Notes under the pieces: model-generated
What the model was told of the DNA's origin: nothing
Database searches by the model: none
What the model saw: only the letters and a program-made list of their open reading frames with translations
Origin: Microbacterium kyungheense
GTDB lineage: Bacteria > Actinomycetota > Actinomycetes > Actinomycetales > Microbacteriaceae
Assembly (NCBI RefSeq): GCF_006783905.1
Contig: NZ_VFPE01000002.1
Span: 1,116,001 to 1,180,000, forward strand
Length of the DNA stretch: 64,000 bases
Direction of reading: 5' to 3'
Position numbers and translations under genes: made by a program
Shown: piece by piece, positions 1-8,548 of the stretch
How the letters are laid out: each line of letters starts with the position of its first letter
Position numbering within the stretch: position 1 is the first letter of the stretch

Positions 1-1
1 C

Positions 2-2074
2 AACCTTCCCGGCGTGCCCAAGGTCGGCGAGAAGACCGCGGTCAAGTGGCTCAACCAGTTCGGCTCGCTCGACGCGCTGCTCGACGGCGCCTCGACCATC
101 AAAGGCGTCGTCGGCGGCAATCTCGTCGCACACACCGAGGACGTCCGTCGCAACCGCCGCCTCAACCGGCTGCTGCGCGACGTCGAACTGCCGTACGGTC
201 CGGCCGACCTCGAAGTGCAGCCGATGGATGCGCAGGCCGTGCGCGACATCTTCTCGCGCCTCGAGTTCAAGACGCTGATCCCGCGCGTGGCCGAGCTCGC
301 GGGCATCGAGCAGCAGATGGCCGCGGTCAACTCGGCCGCCGCGGAGCTGGCGCCGGTCGCCGCCGAGCTGTCCGGCCCGGACCTCGCCGCGTGGCTCGAC
401 AAGGCGACGGGCGACGTCGGCGTGACGCTGACCATCGAGGGCGGCCTGCCCGCGCGCATCGGCCTGGCGACGAAGTATGCCGCGGCCGAGGCCTCGTGGA
501 CGCCGGAGGTCGAGGCATCCCTCACGCCGTGGCTCGCCTCGGACGCGCCGAAGGTGTTCGCCGACGCGAAGCCGCAGGTCAAGGCGCTGCGCCGAGCCGG
601 TCTGAGACTGGGCGGTCTGGACTTCGACGTCGTGCTCGCGGGGTGGCTGCTGCGCCCGAGCTTCCCCGACAAGAACCTCGCCGACCTCGTCGACCGGTAC
701 CTCGACGAGAAGCTGCCCGAGTCCGACCCGTCGCAGCTCGTGCCCGAGACCGAGGGCGCGACGCCCGGTCAGCTCTCGTGGTACACGCTGCGCGTCGCCG
801 GCGCGGTGCGTGCCGAGCTGCCCGAGAGCGTCGCGACCGTGCTCGCCGACATCGAGCTGCCGACGCTGCACACGCTGGCCGACATGGAGCTCGCGGGGGT
901 CGCGGTGTCGCACGACATCCTGTCGACCTTCTCGGGCGAGCTCGGAGCACGTGCCGACGCTCTCGCGCAGGAGGCGTACGCGGCGATCGGGCGCGAGGTC
1001 AACCTCGGATCGCCCAAGCAGCTGCAGGAGGTGCTGTTCGACGAGCTGCAGCTGCCGAAGACCCGCAAGACCAAGACGGGCTACTCGACCGACGCCGCCG
1101 TCCTCGCGGACCTGCAAGAGACGAATCCGCACCCGTTCCTCGACCTGCTCCTGCAGCACCGCGAGGCGACCAAGCTCCGGCAGATCATCGAGTCGCTGGA
1201 CGGGTCCATCGGCAACGACAGGGCGATCGGCGACGACGGCCGCATCCACACCACGTACGTGCAGACGGGCAGTCAGACGGGACGTCTGTCGAGCACCGAC
1301 CCCAACCTGCAGAACATCCCGATCCGCACCGAAGAGAGCCGGCGCATCCGCTCGGCGTTCACGGTCGGCGAGGGGTACGAGACGCTTCTCACCGCGGACT
1401 ACTCGCAGATCGAGATGCGCATCATGGCCCACCTGTCGGAGGATCCGGGACTCATCGAGGCGTTCAACTCCGGAGAGGACACGCACCGGTTCGTCGGTTC
1501 GCGCGTGTTCGGCGTCGCGCCAGAAGACGTCACGGCGGCGATGCGCACGAAGGTGAAGGCGATGTCGTACGGACTCGTCTACGGTCTGTCGGCGTTCGGC
1601 CTGTCGAAGCAGCTGCGCATCGAGCAGTCCGAGGCGAAGCAGCTCATGATGGAGTACTTCGCGCGGTTCGGCGCCGTGCGCGACTATCTGCGGTCGTCGG
1701 TCGAGCAGGCGCGCATCGACGGGTACACCGAGACGATCTTCGGGCGCCGCCGCCCGTTCCCCGACCTCGCGAGCCCGAACCGGGTGCTGCGCGAGAACGC
1801 CGAGCGTGCCGCGCTCAACGCTCCGATCCAGGGCAGCGCGGCCGACATCATGAAGATCGCGCTCTTCCACATCCACGACGATTTCGCCGCGGCCGAGCTG
1901 CGCTCGCGCGTGCTGCTGCAGATCCACGACGAACTCGTGGTCGAGGTCGCACCGGGGGAGTGGGATGCGGCCGAACGCATCGTGCGCGATCGCATGGGCG
2001 ATGCGGCGACGCTCTCGGTGCCGCTGGACGTGCAGATCGGCCGCGGCGGCGACTGGAACGAGGCCGGGCACTGA
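2..2074 (+). CDS. polA: DNA polymerase I, 3' part (5' end outside window)
   Basis: About 690 C-terminal residues of the repair and Okazaki-fragment polymerase. The visible part begins in the helix-3-turn-helix of the 5' nuclease domain (LPGVPKVGEKTA). The central 3'-5' exonuclease-like domain lacks the acidic DxE motif of E. coli Pol I, so proofreading is probably absent, as in other actinobacterial Pol I. The polymerase domain is intact: motif A TADYSQIEMR near 1390-1420, O-helix RTKVKAMSYGLVYG near 1545-1590, motif C LLQIHDELVVE near 1912-1945. The gene ends in a 17-bp near-perfect tandem duplication that spans the stop codon. Identification is secure. Confidence 0.97.
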   Translation, partial: NLPGVPKVGEKTAVKWLNQFGSLDALLDGASTIKGVVGGNLVAHTEDVRRNRRLNRLLRDVELPYGPADLEVQPMDAQAVRDIFSRLEFKTLIPRVAELAGIEQQMAAVNSAAAELAPVAAELSGPDLAAWLDKATGDVGVTLTIEGGLPARIGLATKYAAAEASWTPEVEASLTPWLASDAPKVFADAKPQVKALRRAGLRLGGLDFDVVLAGWLLRPSFPDKNLADLVDRYLDEKLPESDPSQLVPETEGATPGQLSWYTLRVAGAVRAELPESVATVLADIELPTLHTLADMELAGVAVSHDILSTFSGELGARADALAQEAYAAIGREVNLGSPKQLQEVLFDELQLPKTRKTKTGYSTDAAVLADLQETNPHPFLDLLLQHREATKLRQIIESLDGSIGNDRAIGDDGRIHTTYVQTGSQTGRLSSTDPNLQNIPIRTEESRRIRSAFTVGEGYETLLTADYSQIEMRIMAHLSEDPGLIEAFNSGEDTHRFVGSRVFGVAPEDVTAAMRTKVKAMSYGLVYGLSAFGLSKQLRIEQSEAKQLMMEYFARFGAVRDYLRSSVEQARIDGYTETIFGRRRPFPDLASPNRVLRENAERAALNAPIQGSAADIMKIALFHIHDDFAAAELRSRVLLQIHDELVVEVAPGEWDAAERIVRDRMGDAATLSVPLDVQIGRGGDWNEAGH

Positions 2075-2102
2075 ATCCCCGCCGGCACTGAATCCCACCC
2101 GG
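2069..2102. repeat. 17-bp tandem duplication at the polA stop codon
   Basis: Copy one (2069-2085) contains CAC plus the TGA stop of polA; copy two (2086-2102) matches at 15 of 17 bases and repeats the CAC-TGA-ATCCC block. It looks like a slip duplication just downstream of the coding end. Confidence 0.7.
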
Positions 2103-2123
2103 CCCAGCACTTAGGCTCAAGCT

Positions 2124-3797
2124 ATGACAGACGAAACCCGCACGCCCACGCAGATCGACAAGATCGCAGATGCGTGGGTCGACACCCTTGCCGACCTGGA
2201 GCCGACGCTCGCGACCTATATCGGCCGCACCGAGCACAACGGCCGGTTCGGCGACTACAGCCCCGCCGGGCAGGAGCGCCTCGCCGAAGAGGGACGCCGG
2301 ACTCTGGCCGCGCTGCAGGCCGCGACGCCCGCCGACTTCGTCGACGAGGTGACCAAGGACGACCTCTCGCGCGAGATCCAGCTGGGTCTCGACCTCGACG
2401 AGGCGAAGTGGCACCTGCGCGACCTGAACGTCATCGCGTCGCACGCGCAGGACATCCGCTCGGCGTTCGACCTCATGCCGACCGCCACCACCGACGACTG
2501 GTCGGTCGTCGCGACGCGCCTGGCCGCGGTCCCCGGAGCGATCGACGGCTACGTCGCGAGCCTCCGCGAGGGCATCTCGCAGGGCGTGGTCCCCGCGCGC
2601 CGGCAGGTCGTCGAGGTCGTGACGCAGATCGGGCGGTACACGGCCGACGGCGGCTTCTTCGCCACGTTCGCGGCCGAGGCGGCGCCCGACGAGGGGCAGC
2701 TCCCGGCATCCCTCGCCCGTGACCTCGCCGACAACGCCAACGCCGCCCGCGTCGCCTACGACGAGCTCGCCTCGTTCCTGTCGAACGAGCTCGCCCCCGC
2801 AGCCAGCGAGAAGGACGCCGTCGGCCGGGAGCTGTACGCGCTGCACTCGCAGCGCTTCCTCGGCGCGACGATCGACCTCGACGAGACCTACGAATGGGGT
2901 GTCGAGGAGCTCGCGCGCATGGTCGCGGAGCAGGAGTCGATCGCGAACGAGATCAAGCCCGGCGCCTCGGTCGAAGAGGCCGTCGCGTTCCTCGAGCAGG
3001 ACGCCTCGCGCAAGCTGTACGGCACCGATGCACTGCAGAAGTGGATGCAGCAGACCAGCGACCGCGCCATCGAAGAGCTGGGACGCACCCACTTCGACAT
3101 CGCGGAGCCGATCCGCAGGCTCGAGTGCATGATCGCCCCCACCAAGGAAGGCGGCATCTACTACACCGGTCCGACGGACGACTTCTCGCGTCCGGGCCGC
3201 ATGTGGTGGTCGGTGCCCGAGGGCGTCGAGGACTTCGACACGTGGCGCGAACTCACCACGGTGTACCACGAGGGTGTCCCCGGACACCACCTGCAGATCG
3301 CGCAGGCCGTCTACAACCGGGCCCAGCTCAACACCTACCGCCGCCTGCTCGGCGGCACTTCGGGTCATGCCGAGGGGTGGGCGCTGTACGCCGAGCGCCT
3401 CATGGAGCAGCTCGGGTACCTCTCCGACCCGGCTGACCGCCTCGGGATGCTCGACGGTCAGCGCATGCGCGCCGCCCGCGTCGTGCTCGACATCGGCGTC
3501 CACCTCGAGAAGCCGCGCCTGGACGGCCAGGGCACGTGGGATGCCGACTACGCCCTCGCCTTCATGCTGCGCAACGTCAACATGCCCGACGAGTTCGTGA
3601 AGTTCGAGGTCAACCGCTACCTCGGCTGGCCGGGTCAGGCGCCGGCATACAAGGTCGGCCAGCGCATCTGGGAGCAGCTGCGCGACGAGGTCGCCGAGCG
3701 TGAGGGCGACGCGTTCTCGATCAAGCAGTTCCACAAGCGCGCGCTCGACATCGGCGGAGTCGGCCTCGACACGCTGCGCTTCGCGCTGTCGCGCTGA
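2124..3797 (+). CDS. DUF885 family protein, putative zinc peptidase
   Basis: 557 aa, full length for the DUF885 family of putative metal-dependent carboxypeptidase-like proteins. The family signature YHEGVPGHHLQ is present at about residues 381-391, with a downstream HAEGWALYAERL segment that supplies the second metal-ligand region. No signal peptide, so probably cytoplasmic. Substrate unknown. A TAGGCT hexamer lies exactly 6 nt before the ATG and there is no Shine-Dalgarno, so the mRNA is probably leaderless. It is not in an operon with polA (49 nt gap with its own -10). Confidence 0.88.
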   Translation: MTDETRTPTQIDKIADAWVDTLADLEPTLATYIGRTEHNGRFGDYSPAGQERLAEEGRRTLAALQAATPADFVDEVTKDDLSREIQLGLDLDEAKWHLRDLNVIASHAQDIRSAFDLMPTATTDDWSVVATRLAAVPGAIDGYVASLREGISQGVVPARRQVVEVVTQIGRYTADGGFFATFAAEAAPDEGQLPASLARDLADNANAARVAYDELASFLSNELAPAASEKDAVGRELYALHSQRFLGATIDLDETYEWGVEELARMVAEQESIANEIKPGASVEEAVAFLEQDASRKLYGTDALQKWMQQTSDRAIEELGRTHFDIAEPIRRLECMIAPTKEGGIYYTGPTDDFSRPGRMWWSVPEGVEDFDTWRELTTVYHEGVPGHHLQIAQAVYNRAQLNTYRRLLGGTSGHAEGWALYAERLMEQLGYLSDPADRLGMLDGQRMRAARVVLDIGVHLEKPRLDGQGTWDADYALAFMLRNVNMPDEFVKFEVNRYLGWPGQAPAYKVGQRIWEQLRDEVAEREGDAFSIKQFHKRALDIGGVGLDTLRFALSR

Positions 3798-3806
3798 CGC
3801 GCTCCG

Positions 3807-4436
3807 TCAGCCGGGGAGGCCGTGGTGCAGCAGCGCCACGACCTCCCCGTCGCTCGTCTGCGTGAAGACGTCGTAGTACTGGCCCACGGCCCAGAAGTCC
3901 GGCTCGCGGTTCGGGCACACGTAGTCGTCGACCGCATCTGCGGGTGGGATCCATTCCTCGGGTGCGACGGGGACGGCCAGCACGATGCGCGACGGCTGGC
4001 GCGTCCTCAGCGCACGGCAGGCCGCGACCGCACTCGCGCCGGTCGCCACGCCGTCATCCACGACGATCGCGGCGCGGCCCTGGAGCTCGGTGCGCGCCGT
4101 CCTGTATGCCCGCGTGCGGCGTGAGAGCTCGTCGCGTTCGGATGACTCGACCCGATCCACCTCCTGCGGTGTCATCCCCGCCCAGCGGACGGCGTCGGGG
4201 GTCACGATCCGCACTCCGTCGGCGATCGCGCCGACCGCGAACTCCTCGTGCCCGGCGGCCCCGAGTTTGCGGACCACGACGGCATCCAGGGGCAGCCCGA
4301 GCTCGTCGGCGACCGCCGCCGCGACGACCACGCCACCGCGGGGGATGCCCAGGACGACGGCATCGGATCCGCGCCAGGGTTCGAGGTGTGCGGCGAGCGC
4401 GCGCCCTGCGGCCCGCCGGTCGTCGAACAGGGCCAT
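3807..4436 (-). CDS. Phosphoribosyltransferase family protein
   Basis: 209 aa, type I PRTase fold. The PRPP-binding loop is visible as AAIVVDDGVATGASA, and the N-terminal segment GIPRGGVVVAAAVADELGLPL is typical of the ComF/orotate-like stand-alone group that is often found near stress genes. The acceptor base cannot be told from sequence. Convergent with the DUF885 gene, with only 9 nt between the stops. The start has TAGCGT 6 nt upstream and no ribosome binding site, which suggests a leaderless transcript; it diverges from the SGNH hydrolase gene at 4502. Confidence 0.85.
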   Translation of the reverse strand: MALFDDRRAAGRALAAHLEPWRGSDAVVLGIPRGGVVVAAAVADELGLPLDAVVVRKLGAAGHEEFAVGAIADGVRIVTPDAVRWAGMTPQEVDRVESSERDELSRRTRAYRTARTELQGRAAIVVDDGVATGASAVAACRALRTRQPSRIVLAVPVAPEEWIPPADAVDDYVCPNREPDFWAVGQYYDVFTQTSDGEVVALLHHGLPG

Positions 4437-4501
4437 GCGCCCACGCTACGCCGGGTCCGAGGTGGGCGGGAGCACCCCGGGCCGCGCCGTAGGCTGGGTC
4501 G

Positions 4502-5263
4502 GTGGCATCCGTTCGATACGTCGCGATCGGCGACTCCTTCACCGAGGGCGTGGGCGACGAGCTCCCCGACGGACACGTCCGCGGCTGGGCGGACCTCGTC
4601 GCCCAGGGATGGGCGGACGCGCTGGGCGAGCCCGTCGAGTACGCGAACCTGGCGATCCGCGGCAAGCTCGTGTGGCCGATCGTCGAGCAGCAGCTGGAGC
4701 CCGCGCTCGCGCTGAAACCCACGCACCTGTCGTTCAACGGCGGCGGCAACGACATGCTGCGCCCGCGCACGAGTGTGACCGGCGTCGTCACCGCCTTCGA
4801 CCGGGTGCTGAAGCGCTGCGACGAAGAGGGTGTGCAGCTCATCGTGCTGTCGGGCGCGAACCCGTCCGGGCAGCTCCCGATGCGCCGCCTCATCCAGCGC
4901 CGCGGCGACCTGCTGTCGCACGCCGTCGAGGCGCACCTCGCGTCGCGCCCGGATGTCGTCCGGGCGTACAACTGGTTCGACGCCGAGCTGGCGACGCCGC
5001 CGTTCTGGTCGGAGGACCGCCTGCACATGAACTCCCGTGGGCACCACAGGGTGGCCGCGCGCGTGCTGGACGCACTGGGCCTCGACCCGCACCCGGAGTG
5101 GTGGTCGCTCCCGCTCCTGCCGCCGGCAGGCGCCCGCGGGCCCGCCTACTACCGCGAGCACGTCGGGCCGTGGGTGCGCCGCCGGCTCACGGGGACCTCA
5201 TCCGGAGATGGCCGCGAGCCGAAGTTCGGCGGCGGCTGGAACGCCGTCGCTCCGTCGGTGTGA
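4502..5263 (+). CDS. SGNH/GDSL-family hydrolase
   Basis: 253 aa lipase/esterase-type hydrolase. Block I is GDSFTEG with catalytic Ser12, block III FNGGGNDML and block V EDRLHMNSRGHH with the Asp-x-x-His pair; these make a complete SGNH catalytic set. No signal peptide or membrane segment, so intracellular. GTG start with TAGGCT 6 nt upstream (leaderless type). A clear paralogue lies at 43379-44239 sharing DSFTEGVGD, YANLAIRG and GGND blocks. Substrate unknown. Confidence 0.9.
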   Translation: MASVRYVAIGDSFTEGVGDELPDGHVRGWADLVAQGWADALGEPVEYANLAIRGKLVWPIVEQQLEPALALKPTHLSFNGGGNDMLRPRTSVTGVVTAFDRVLKRCDEEGVQLIVLSGANPSGQLPMRRLIQRRGDLLSHAVEAHLASRPDVVRAYNWFDAELATPPFWSEDRLHMNSRGHHRVAARVLDALGLDPHPEWWSLPLLPPAGARGPAYYREHVGPWVRRRLTGTSSGDGREPKFGGGWNAVAPSV

Positions 5264-5285
5264 GGGCTCCGCTCGCGCGCAGCGC

Positions 5286-5858
5286 TCACTCGCCGTCGGC
5301 CCGGGTCACGCGATACGTCAGCTCGGCGAACGCACCGGCCTGACGCACCGCCGTCAGCTCGAGCCGATCTGCGCCGAGGGCACGGGGGAGCAGCGGCCTG
5401 CCCGACGGGAGCGTCGCGGGCGCCACCGACACCCTGATCTCGTCGAGCAGGCCTGCGTCGGCGAACTGCCCGGCGAGGTCGCCGCCTCCGACGACCCACA
5501 CATCGCGGTCGCCGGCCGCCTCCTGGATCGCCGGCCACGCGTCTTGCACGTCTCCGGCGGCGAACCGGATGTCGACACCCGGGACGACCGGCTGGTCGCG
5601 GCTCGTGAAGACCCAGGTCGGCCGGTCGCCGTAGTACGACGGCCACTTCTCGGGATGGGCCACGAGGTCCTCGTGCTCCACCACCCAGCGATACGTCGAC
5701 GACCCCTGCACCAGAACCCCGATCCCGGCGAGGAAGCTCTGGAAGTCGGCGTCGCCGCCCTCTCCGCCCGGAACGGCGAACAGCCACTCCAGCGAATCCT
5801 GGTCGTCGGCGAGGAAGCCGTTGAGCGTGGTGGCGGTGTAGAAGATCACTCGGGCCAT
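5286..5858 (-). CDS. Dihydrofolate reductase family (RibD C-terminal-like) protein
   Basis: 190 aa with the DHFR/RibD-C fold: N-terminal MARVIFYTATTLNGFLADD, central WVVGGGDLAGQFADAGLLDE and C-terminal beta region. These stand-alone proteins bind NADPH, but their substrate is usually unknown; it is not the main folate enzyme. I chose the internal ATG at 5858 because it gives the conserved N-terminus and has TACGGT exactly 6 nt upstream; a longer frame to 5915 adds an unconserved tail. Divergent from the ArsR gene. Confidence 0.86.
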   Translation of the reverse strand: MARVIFYTATTLNGFLADDQDSLEWLFAVPGGEGGDADFQSFLAGIGVLVQGSSTYRWVVEHEDLVAHPEKWPSYYGDRPTWVFTSRDQPVVPGVDIRFAAGDVQDAWPAIQEAAGDRDVWVVGGGDLAGQFADAGLLDEIRVSVAPATLPSGRPLLPRALGADRLELTAVRQAGAFAELTYRVTRADGE

Positions 5859-5900
5859 GTCGCCACCGTAGCGCCGCCTCCCGACATCTCGGGGAAGGTC

Positions 5901-5944
5901 TTGACTCGTATTCAACCAAGCAGTACTGTACCAATCAGTTGAAT
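5901..5944 (+). promoter_or_regulatory. Promoter and operator of the arsR-SRPBCC operon
   Basis: TTGACT (5901-5906), a 17-nt spacer and TACTGT (5924-5929) form a good housekeeping promoter. The same DNA carries a 7-bp inverted repeat ATTCAAC (5910-5916) / GTTGAAT (5938-5944) and a direct repeat ACCAA(G/T)CAGT at 5915-5924 and 5930-5939. The overlap of promoter and repeats fits autorepression by the ArsR product. Confidence 0.65.
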
Positions 5945-5956
5945 GCGAGGTGAGTC

Positions 5957-6334
5957 ATGACCGACACCCTGAGCCGCACGTTCGCGGCGCTGGCCGATCC
6001 GACGCGACGAGCCATCCTGGCCCGGCTGAGCACGGGCGAGGCGACCGTGGGCGAGCTTGCCGAGCCGTTCGACATGACGTTCGCCGCCGTCTCGAAGCAC
6101 CTGCGCGTGCTCCAGGAGGCGGGGCTCGTCACGCGCGGCAGGACGGCTCAGTACCGTCCTGCCCAACTCGACGCACGACCGCTGGCCGCGGCATCCGCCT
6201 GGATCGGCGACTACGCGAAGTTCTGGGACGACAGCCTCACCGCCCTCGACCAGTACCTCAACGCCCTGCAGCAGCTCGGCACACACCCTGAGAACGACAC
6301 ACGCACGACCGACAAGGAGAATGACGATGACTGA
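5957..6334 (+). CDS. ArsR/SmtB-family transcriptional regulator
   Basis: 125 aa winged-helix repressor. The N-terminal block TFAALADPTRRAILARL and the recognition helix MTFAAVSKHLRVLQEAGLV are typical of the ArsR subgroup paired with SRPBCC proteins. No cysteine metal-binding motif is present, so the signal is probably not a metal ion. GAGGTGAG precedes the ATG. It overlaps the next gene, an SRPBCC protein, which is the usual two-gene arrangement; the promoter carries repeats that are probably its own operator. Confidence 0.92.
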   Translation: MTDTLSRTFAALADPTRRAILARLSTGEATVGELAEPFDMTFAAVSKHLRVLQEAGLVTRGRTAQYRPAQLDARPLAAASAWIGDYAKFWDDSLTALDQYLNALQQLGTHPENDTRTTDKENDDD

Positions 6335-6770
6335 GTACTTCACGGTGACCCGGACCCTCCGGGCTCCTCGCGAACTGGTCTTCGAGACCCTGACCAAGCC
6401 CGAGCACTTCGCCGTGTGGTTCGGCACGGCCGAGGTCGAAGTGCCCCAGGACACCCTCACGATGGAAGTGCGGCCCGGCGGCGCGTTCCGCGCGGTGATG
6501 CACCTTCCGGACGGACACCGCATCGACTGGTCGGGCGAGTACAAGGTGGTCGAGCCGCCGTCGCATCTCGCGATGACCCTCACGGATCAGCCGGGCGACG
6601 ACACCGGGCTGCCTGTGCTCTTCGATCTCGAAGAGACCGCCGACGGCACGGTGCTGACCATCCGCCAGGACCGCTCGGACTTCACGGACGAGCAGGTCGC
6701 CGCCACCATCGCCGGCTACAACTCGTTCATCGACGACATCGAGCGGGTGCTGGAGCGCCTGCAGGCCTGA
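6327..6770 (+). CDS. SRPBCC domain-containing protein (AHSA1-like)
   Basis: 147 aa START/AHSA1-type protein with a hydrophobic ligand cavity: TRTLRAPRELVFETLTKPEHF at the N-terminus and a C-terminal helix SFIDDIERVLERL. The ATG at 6327 is preferred over 6321 because AAGGAG (6314-6319) lies 7 nt before it. It overlaps arsR by 8 nt, so the two are co-translated. ArsR-SRPBCC pairs are common in actinobacteria, but the ligand is unknown. Confidence 0.9.
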   Translation: MTEYFTVTRTLRAPRELVFETLTKPEHFAVWFGTAEVEVPQDTLTMEVRPGGAFRAVMHLPDGHRIDWSGEYKVVEPPSHLAMTLTDQPGDDTGLPVLFDLEETADGTVLTIRQDRSDFTDEQVAATIAGYNSFIDDIERVLERLQA

Positions 6771-6780
6771 CGGCCCTTCG

Positions 6781-7617
6781 TCACAGGGCGCCCGGGCGTC
6801 GCAGCGCACTCATCGCGAGCGCGCCGCCTGCCCGGGCGCTCTCGTGCGGGCCGGCACCCGACAGCGCCGCCGCGACGTACCCGGCCGCGAACGCATCGCC
6901 CGCGCCGGTGGAGTCGAGCACGTCATCGACGCGCTCGACGGGGACGTCGGACGACACCCCGTCGACCGTGACGCTGACGGGGTCCGGGCCCCGCTTGACG
7001 ACGTAGACCCCCGTCACCGCCACGCCGAGCTCCGCGCCGGCCCGCGCCTCGTCGTCATTGGCGAACACGACATCGGGGCGGACGCCGTCGAGGATCCGCT
7101 GCAGTCGCGCCGCCCCCAGCTCGCGCATGGTCGCGACGCTCGAGAGGTCGATGCTGACCCGCGCGCCGCCGGCCGCGGCGCGGGCCACAGCATCCGTCAA
7201 CGCGGTCCGGGAGCGGGTCACAGCGAACCCGTACAGCGGCGCATGCACCCACTCTGCGCCCTCCAGCCATGCGGGCTCGATCGCCTCGAGTTCGGCCGCC
7301 GCGCCGCGATCGGTGATCATCGTGCGTTCGCCGACGGCATCCACGAGCACGACGATCGAACCGGTGCGTCCCGCCCGCTGCACCCGCACCTCGACGCCCG
7401 CCGCCTCCAGCTCGCCGACCAGCGCGCGGGCGAGGGTGTCGTCGCCGACGCGGCCGATGAAGCGGACCGGATGCCGCGAGGCGGCCGCCACCGCCACGTT
7501 CGCGGCGCTGCCGCCGCGCGTCAGGCGGATCTCGGCGGGATTGTCGGTGCCATGCTCCAGGACGGCGCCGCCGAGCACGATGAGATCGGCGACGAGATCG
7601 CCGATGACGACGAGCAT
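6781..7617 (-). CDS. psuK: PfkB-family sugar kinase, probable pseudouridine kinase
   Basis: 278 aa ribokinase-fold kinase. N-terminal GDLVADLIVLGG, the ligand loop RGGSAANVAVAAA and the C-terminal signature DSTGAGDAFAAGYVAA with the catalytic Asp are all present. Its start overlaps the stop of psuG by one base, so the two are translationally coupled. PsuK phosphorylates pseudouridine to the 5'-phosphate, which PsuG then cleaves. The kinase role is read from this context; the PfkB family itself also contains ribokinases and adenosine kinases. Confidence 0.8.
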   Translation of the reverse strand: MLVVIGDLVADLIVLGGAVLEHGTDNPAEIRLTRGGSAANVAVAAASRHPVRFIGRVGDDTLARALVGELEAAGVEVRVQRAGRTGSIVVLVDAVGERTMITDRGAAAELEAIEPAWLEGAEWVHAPLYGFAVTRSRTALTDAVARAAAGGARVSIDLSSVATMRELGAARLQRILDGVRPDVVFANDDEARAGAELGVAVTGVYVVKRGPDPVSVTVDGVSSDVPVERVDDVLDSTGAGDAFAAGYVAAALSGAGPHESARAGGALAMSALRRPGAL

Positions 7618-8531
7618 CAGACCGCGCCCGACAGCGCGACGGCGATGTGCGCGCCCAGATCCACGTTGCCGCGGTACACCTCGACGTTGACGTCGAGGCT
7701 GCGCCCGGCGGTCTCGCGCTGGAAGAAATCGAGCAGGAAGGGCGTGGTGTCGTGCCCGGCGATGCCCGCCGACTCGGCGGCCGCGAGTGCGCGGCGAAGG
7801 ACGCGATCGTGCTCTGCGGGATCGAGCTCGCGCTCGGGGGCGAGCGGGTTCGCGACGAGCAGGGTCGAGGCGATCCCCAGGGCGTCGCGCGTGCGCGCGA
7901 TCGCCGCGATCTCGGCGGGGGAGTCGGCTGCGAACTCGATGTCATGACCCGAATCGGCCACGTAGAAGCCGGGGTAGTCGGTGGTGCGGTAGCCGATCAC
8001 GGCAAGACCGAGCGTCTCCAGCCGTTCCAGGGTGAGCGGGATGTCGAGGATGGACTTGACGCCCGCGCTCACCACGACGAGCGGCAGGCCCGCGAGCGCG
8101 GGCAGGTCCGCCGACTCGTCGAAGGTCTGCGGCGCACCGCGGTGCACGCCGCCGAGACCGCCGGTCGAGAACACCCGCACGCCGGCGCGAGCCGCCAGGT
8201 ACGCCGTGGCCGCCACCGTCGTTCCCGCGCTGAGCCCTTTGACCACGGCCACCGGCACGTCTCGCACGCTCGCCTTGACGACATCGTCCGCGGTAGCCAG
8301 TCGCTCGATCTCTTCGGGCGACAGACCCACGGTCGGCCTGCCGTCGATGATTCCGATCGTGGCCGATACGACACCGAGCGCACGCACCCGCGCCTCGGCC
8401 TCGAGCGCCACGTCGATGTTGCGAGGGCGCGGCAGCCCGTGGGTGAAGATCGTGGACTCCAGCGCGAGGACGGGCTCGCCGTCCGCGACGGCCGCCCGCA
8501 CCTCGGGGGCGATGACGAGGGGATCGGACAT
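7617..8531 (-). CDS. psuG: Pseudouridine-5'-phosphate glycosidase
   Basis: 304 aa, full length for PsuG (IndA family). Conserved blocks: ALESTIFTHGLPRPRN near residue 24, ATIGIIDGRPTVGL, KASVRDVPVAVV, the glycine-rich FSTGGLGGVHRGA, and C-terminal NPLAPERELD. The enzyme reversibly cleaves the C-C bond of pseudouridine 5'-phosphate to uracil and ribose 5-phosphate. Start chosen at 8531 (MSDPLVIAPEV); longer frames upstream run into the transporter gene. It sits 17 nt after the MFS gene and overlaps the kinase gene, giving a three-gene salvage operon. Confidence 0.95.
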   Translation of the reverse strand: MSDPLVIAPEVRAAVADGEPVLALESTIFTHGLPRPRNIDVALEAEARVRALGVVSATIGIIDGRPTVGLSPEEIERLATADDVVKASVRDVPVAVVKGLSAGTTVAATAYLAARAGVRVFSTGGLGGVHRGAPQTFDESADLPALAGLPLVVVSAGVKSILDIPLTLERLETLGLAVIGYRTTDYPGFYVADSGHDIEFAADSPAEIAAIARTRDALGIASTLLVANPLAPERELDPAEHDRVLRRALAAAESAGIAGHDTTPFLLDFFQRETAGRSLDVNVEVYRGNVDLGAHIAVALSGAV

Positions 8532-8548
8532 GTGAGTATCTTGGCGGA

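Noticed and set aside
1848-3734. A 628-codon frame antisense to the DUF885 gene
   Set aside because: Shadow of the real gene; crosses the polA end and has no recognisable domain.
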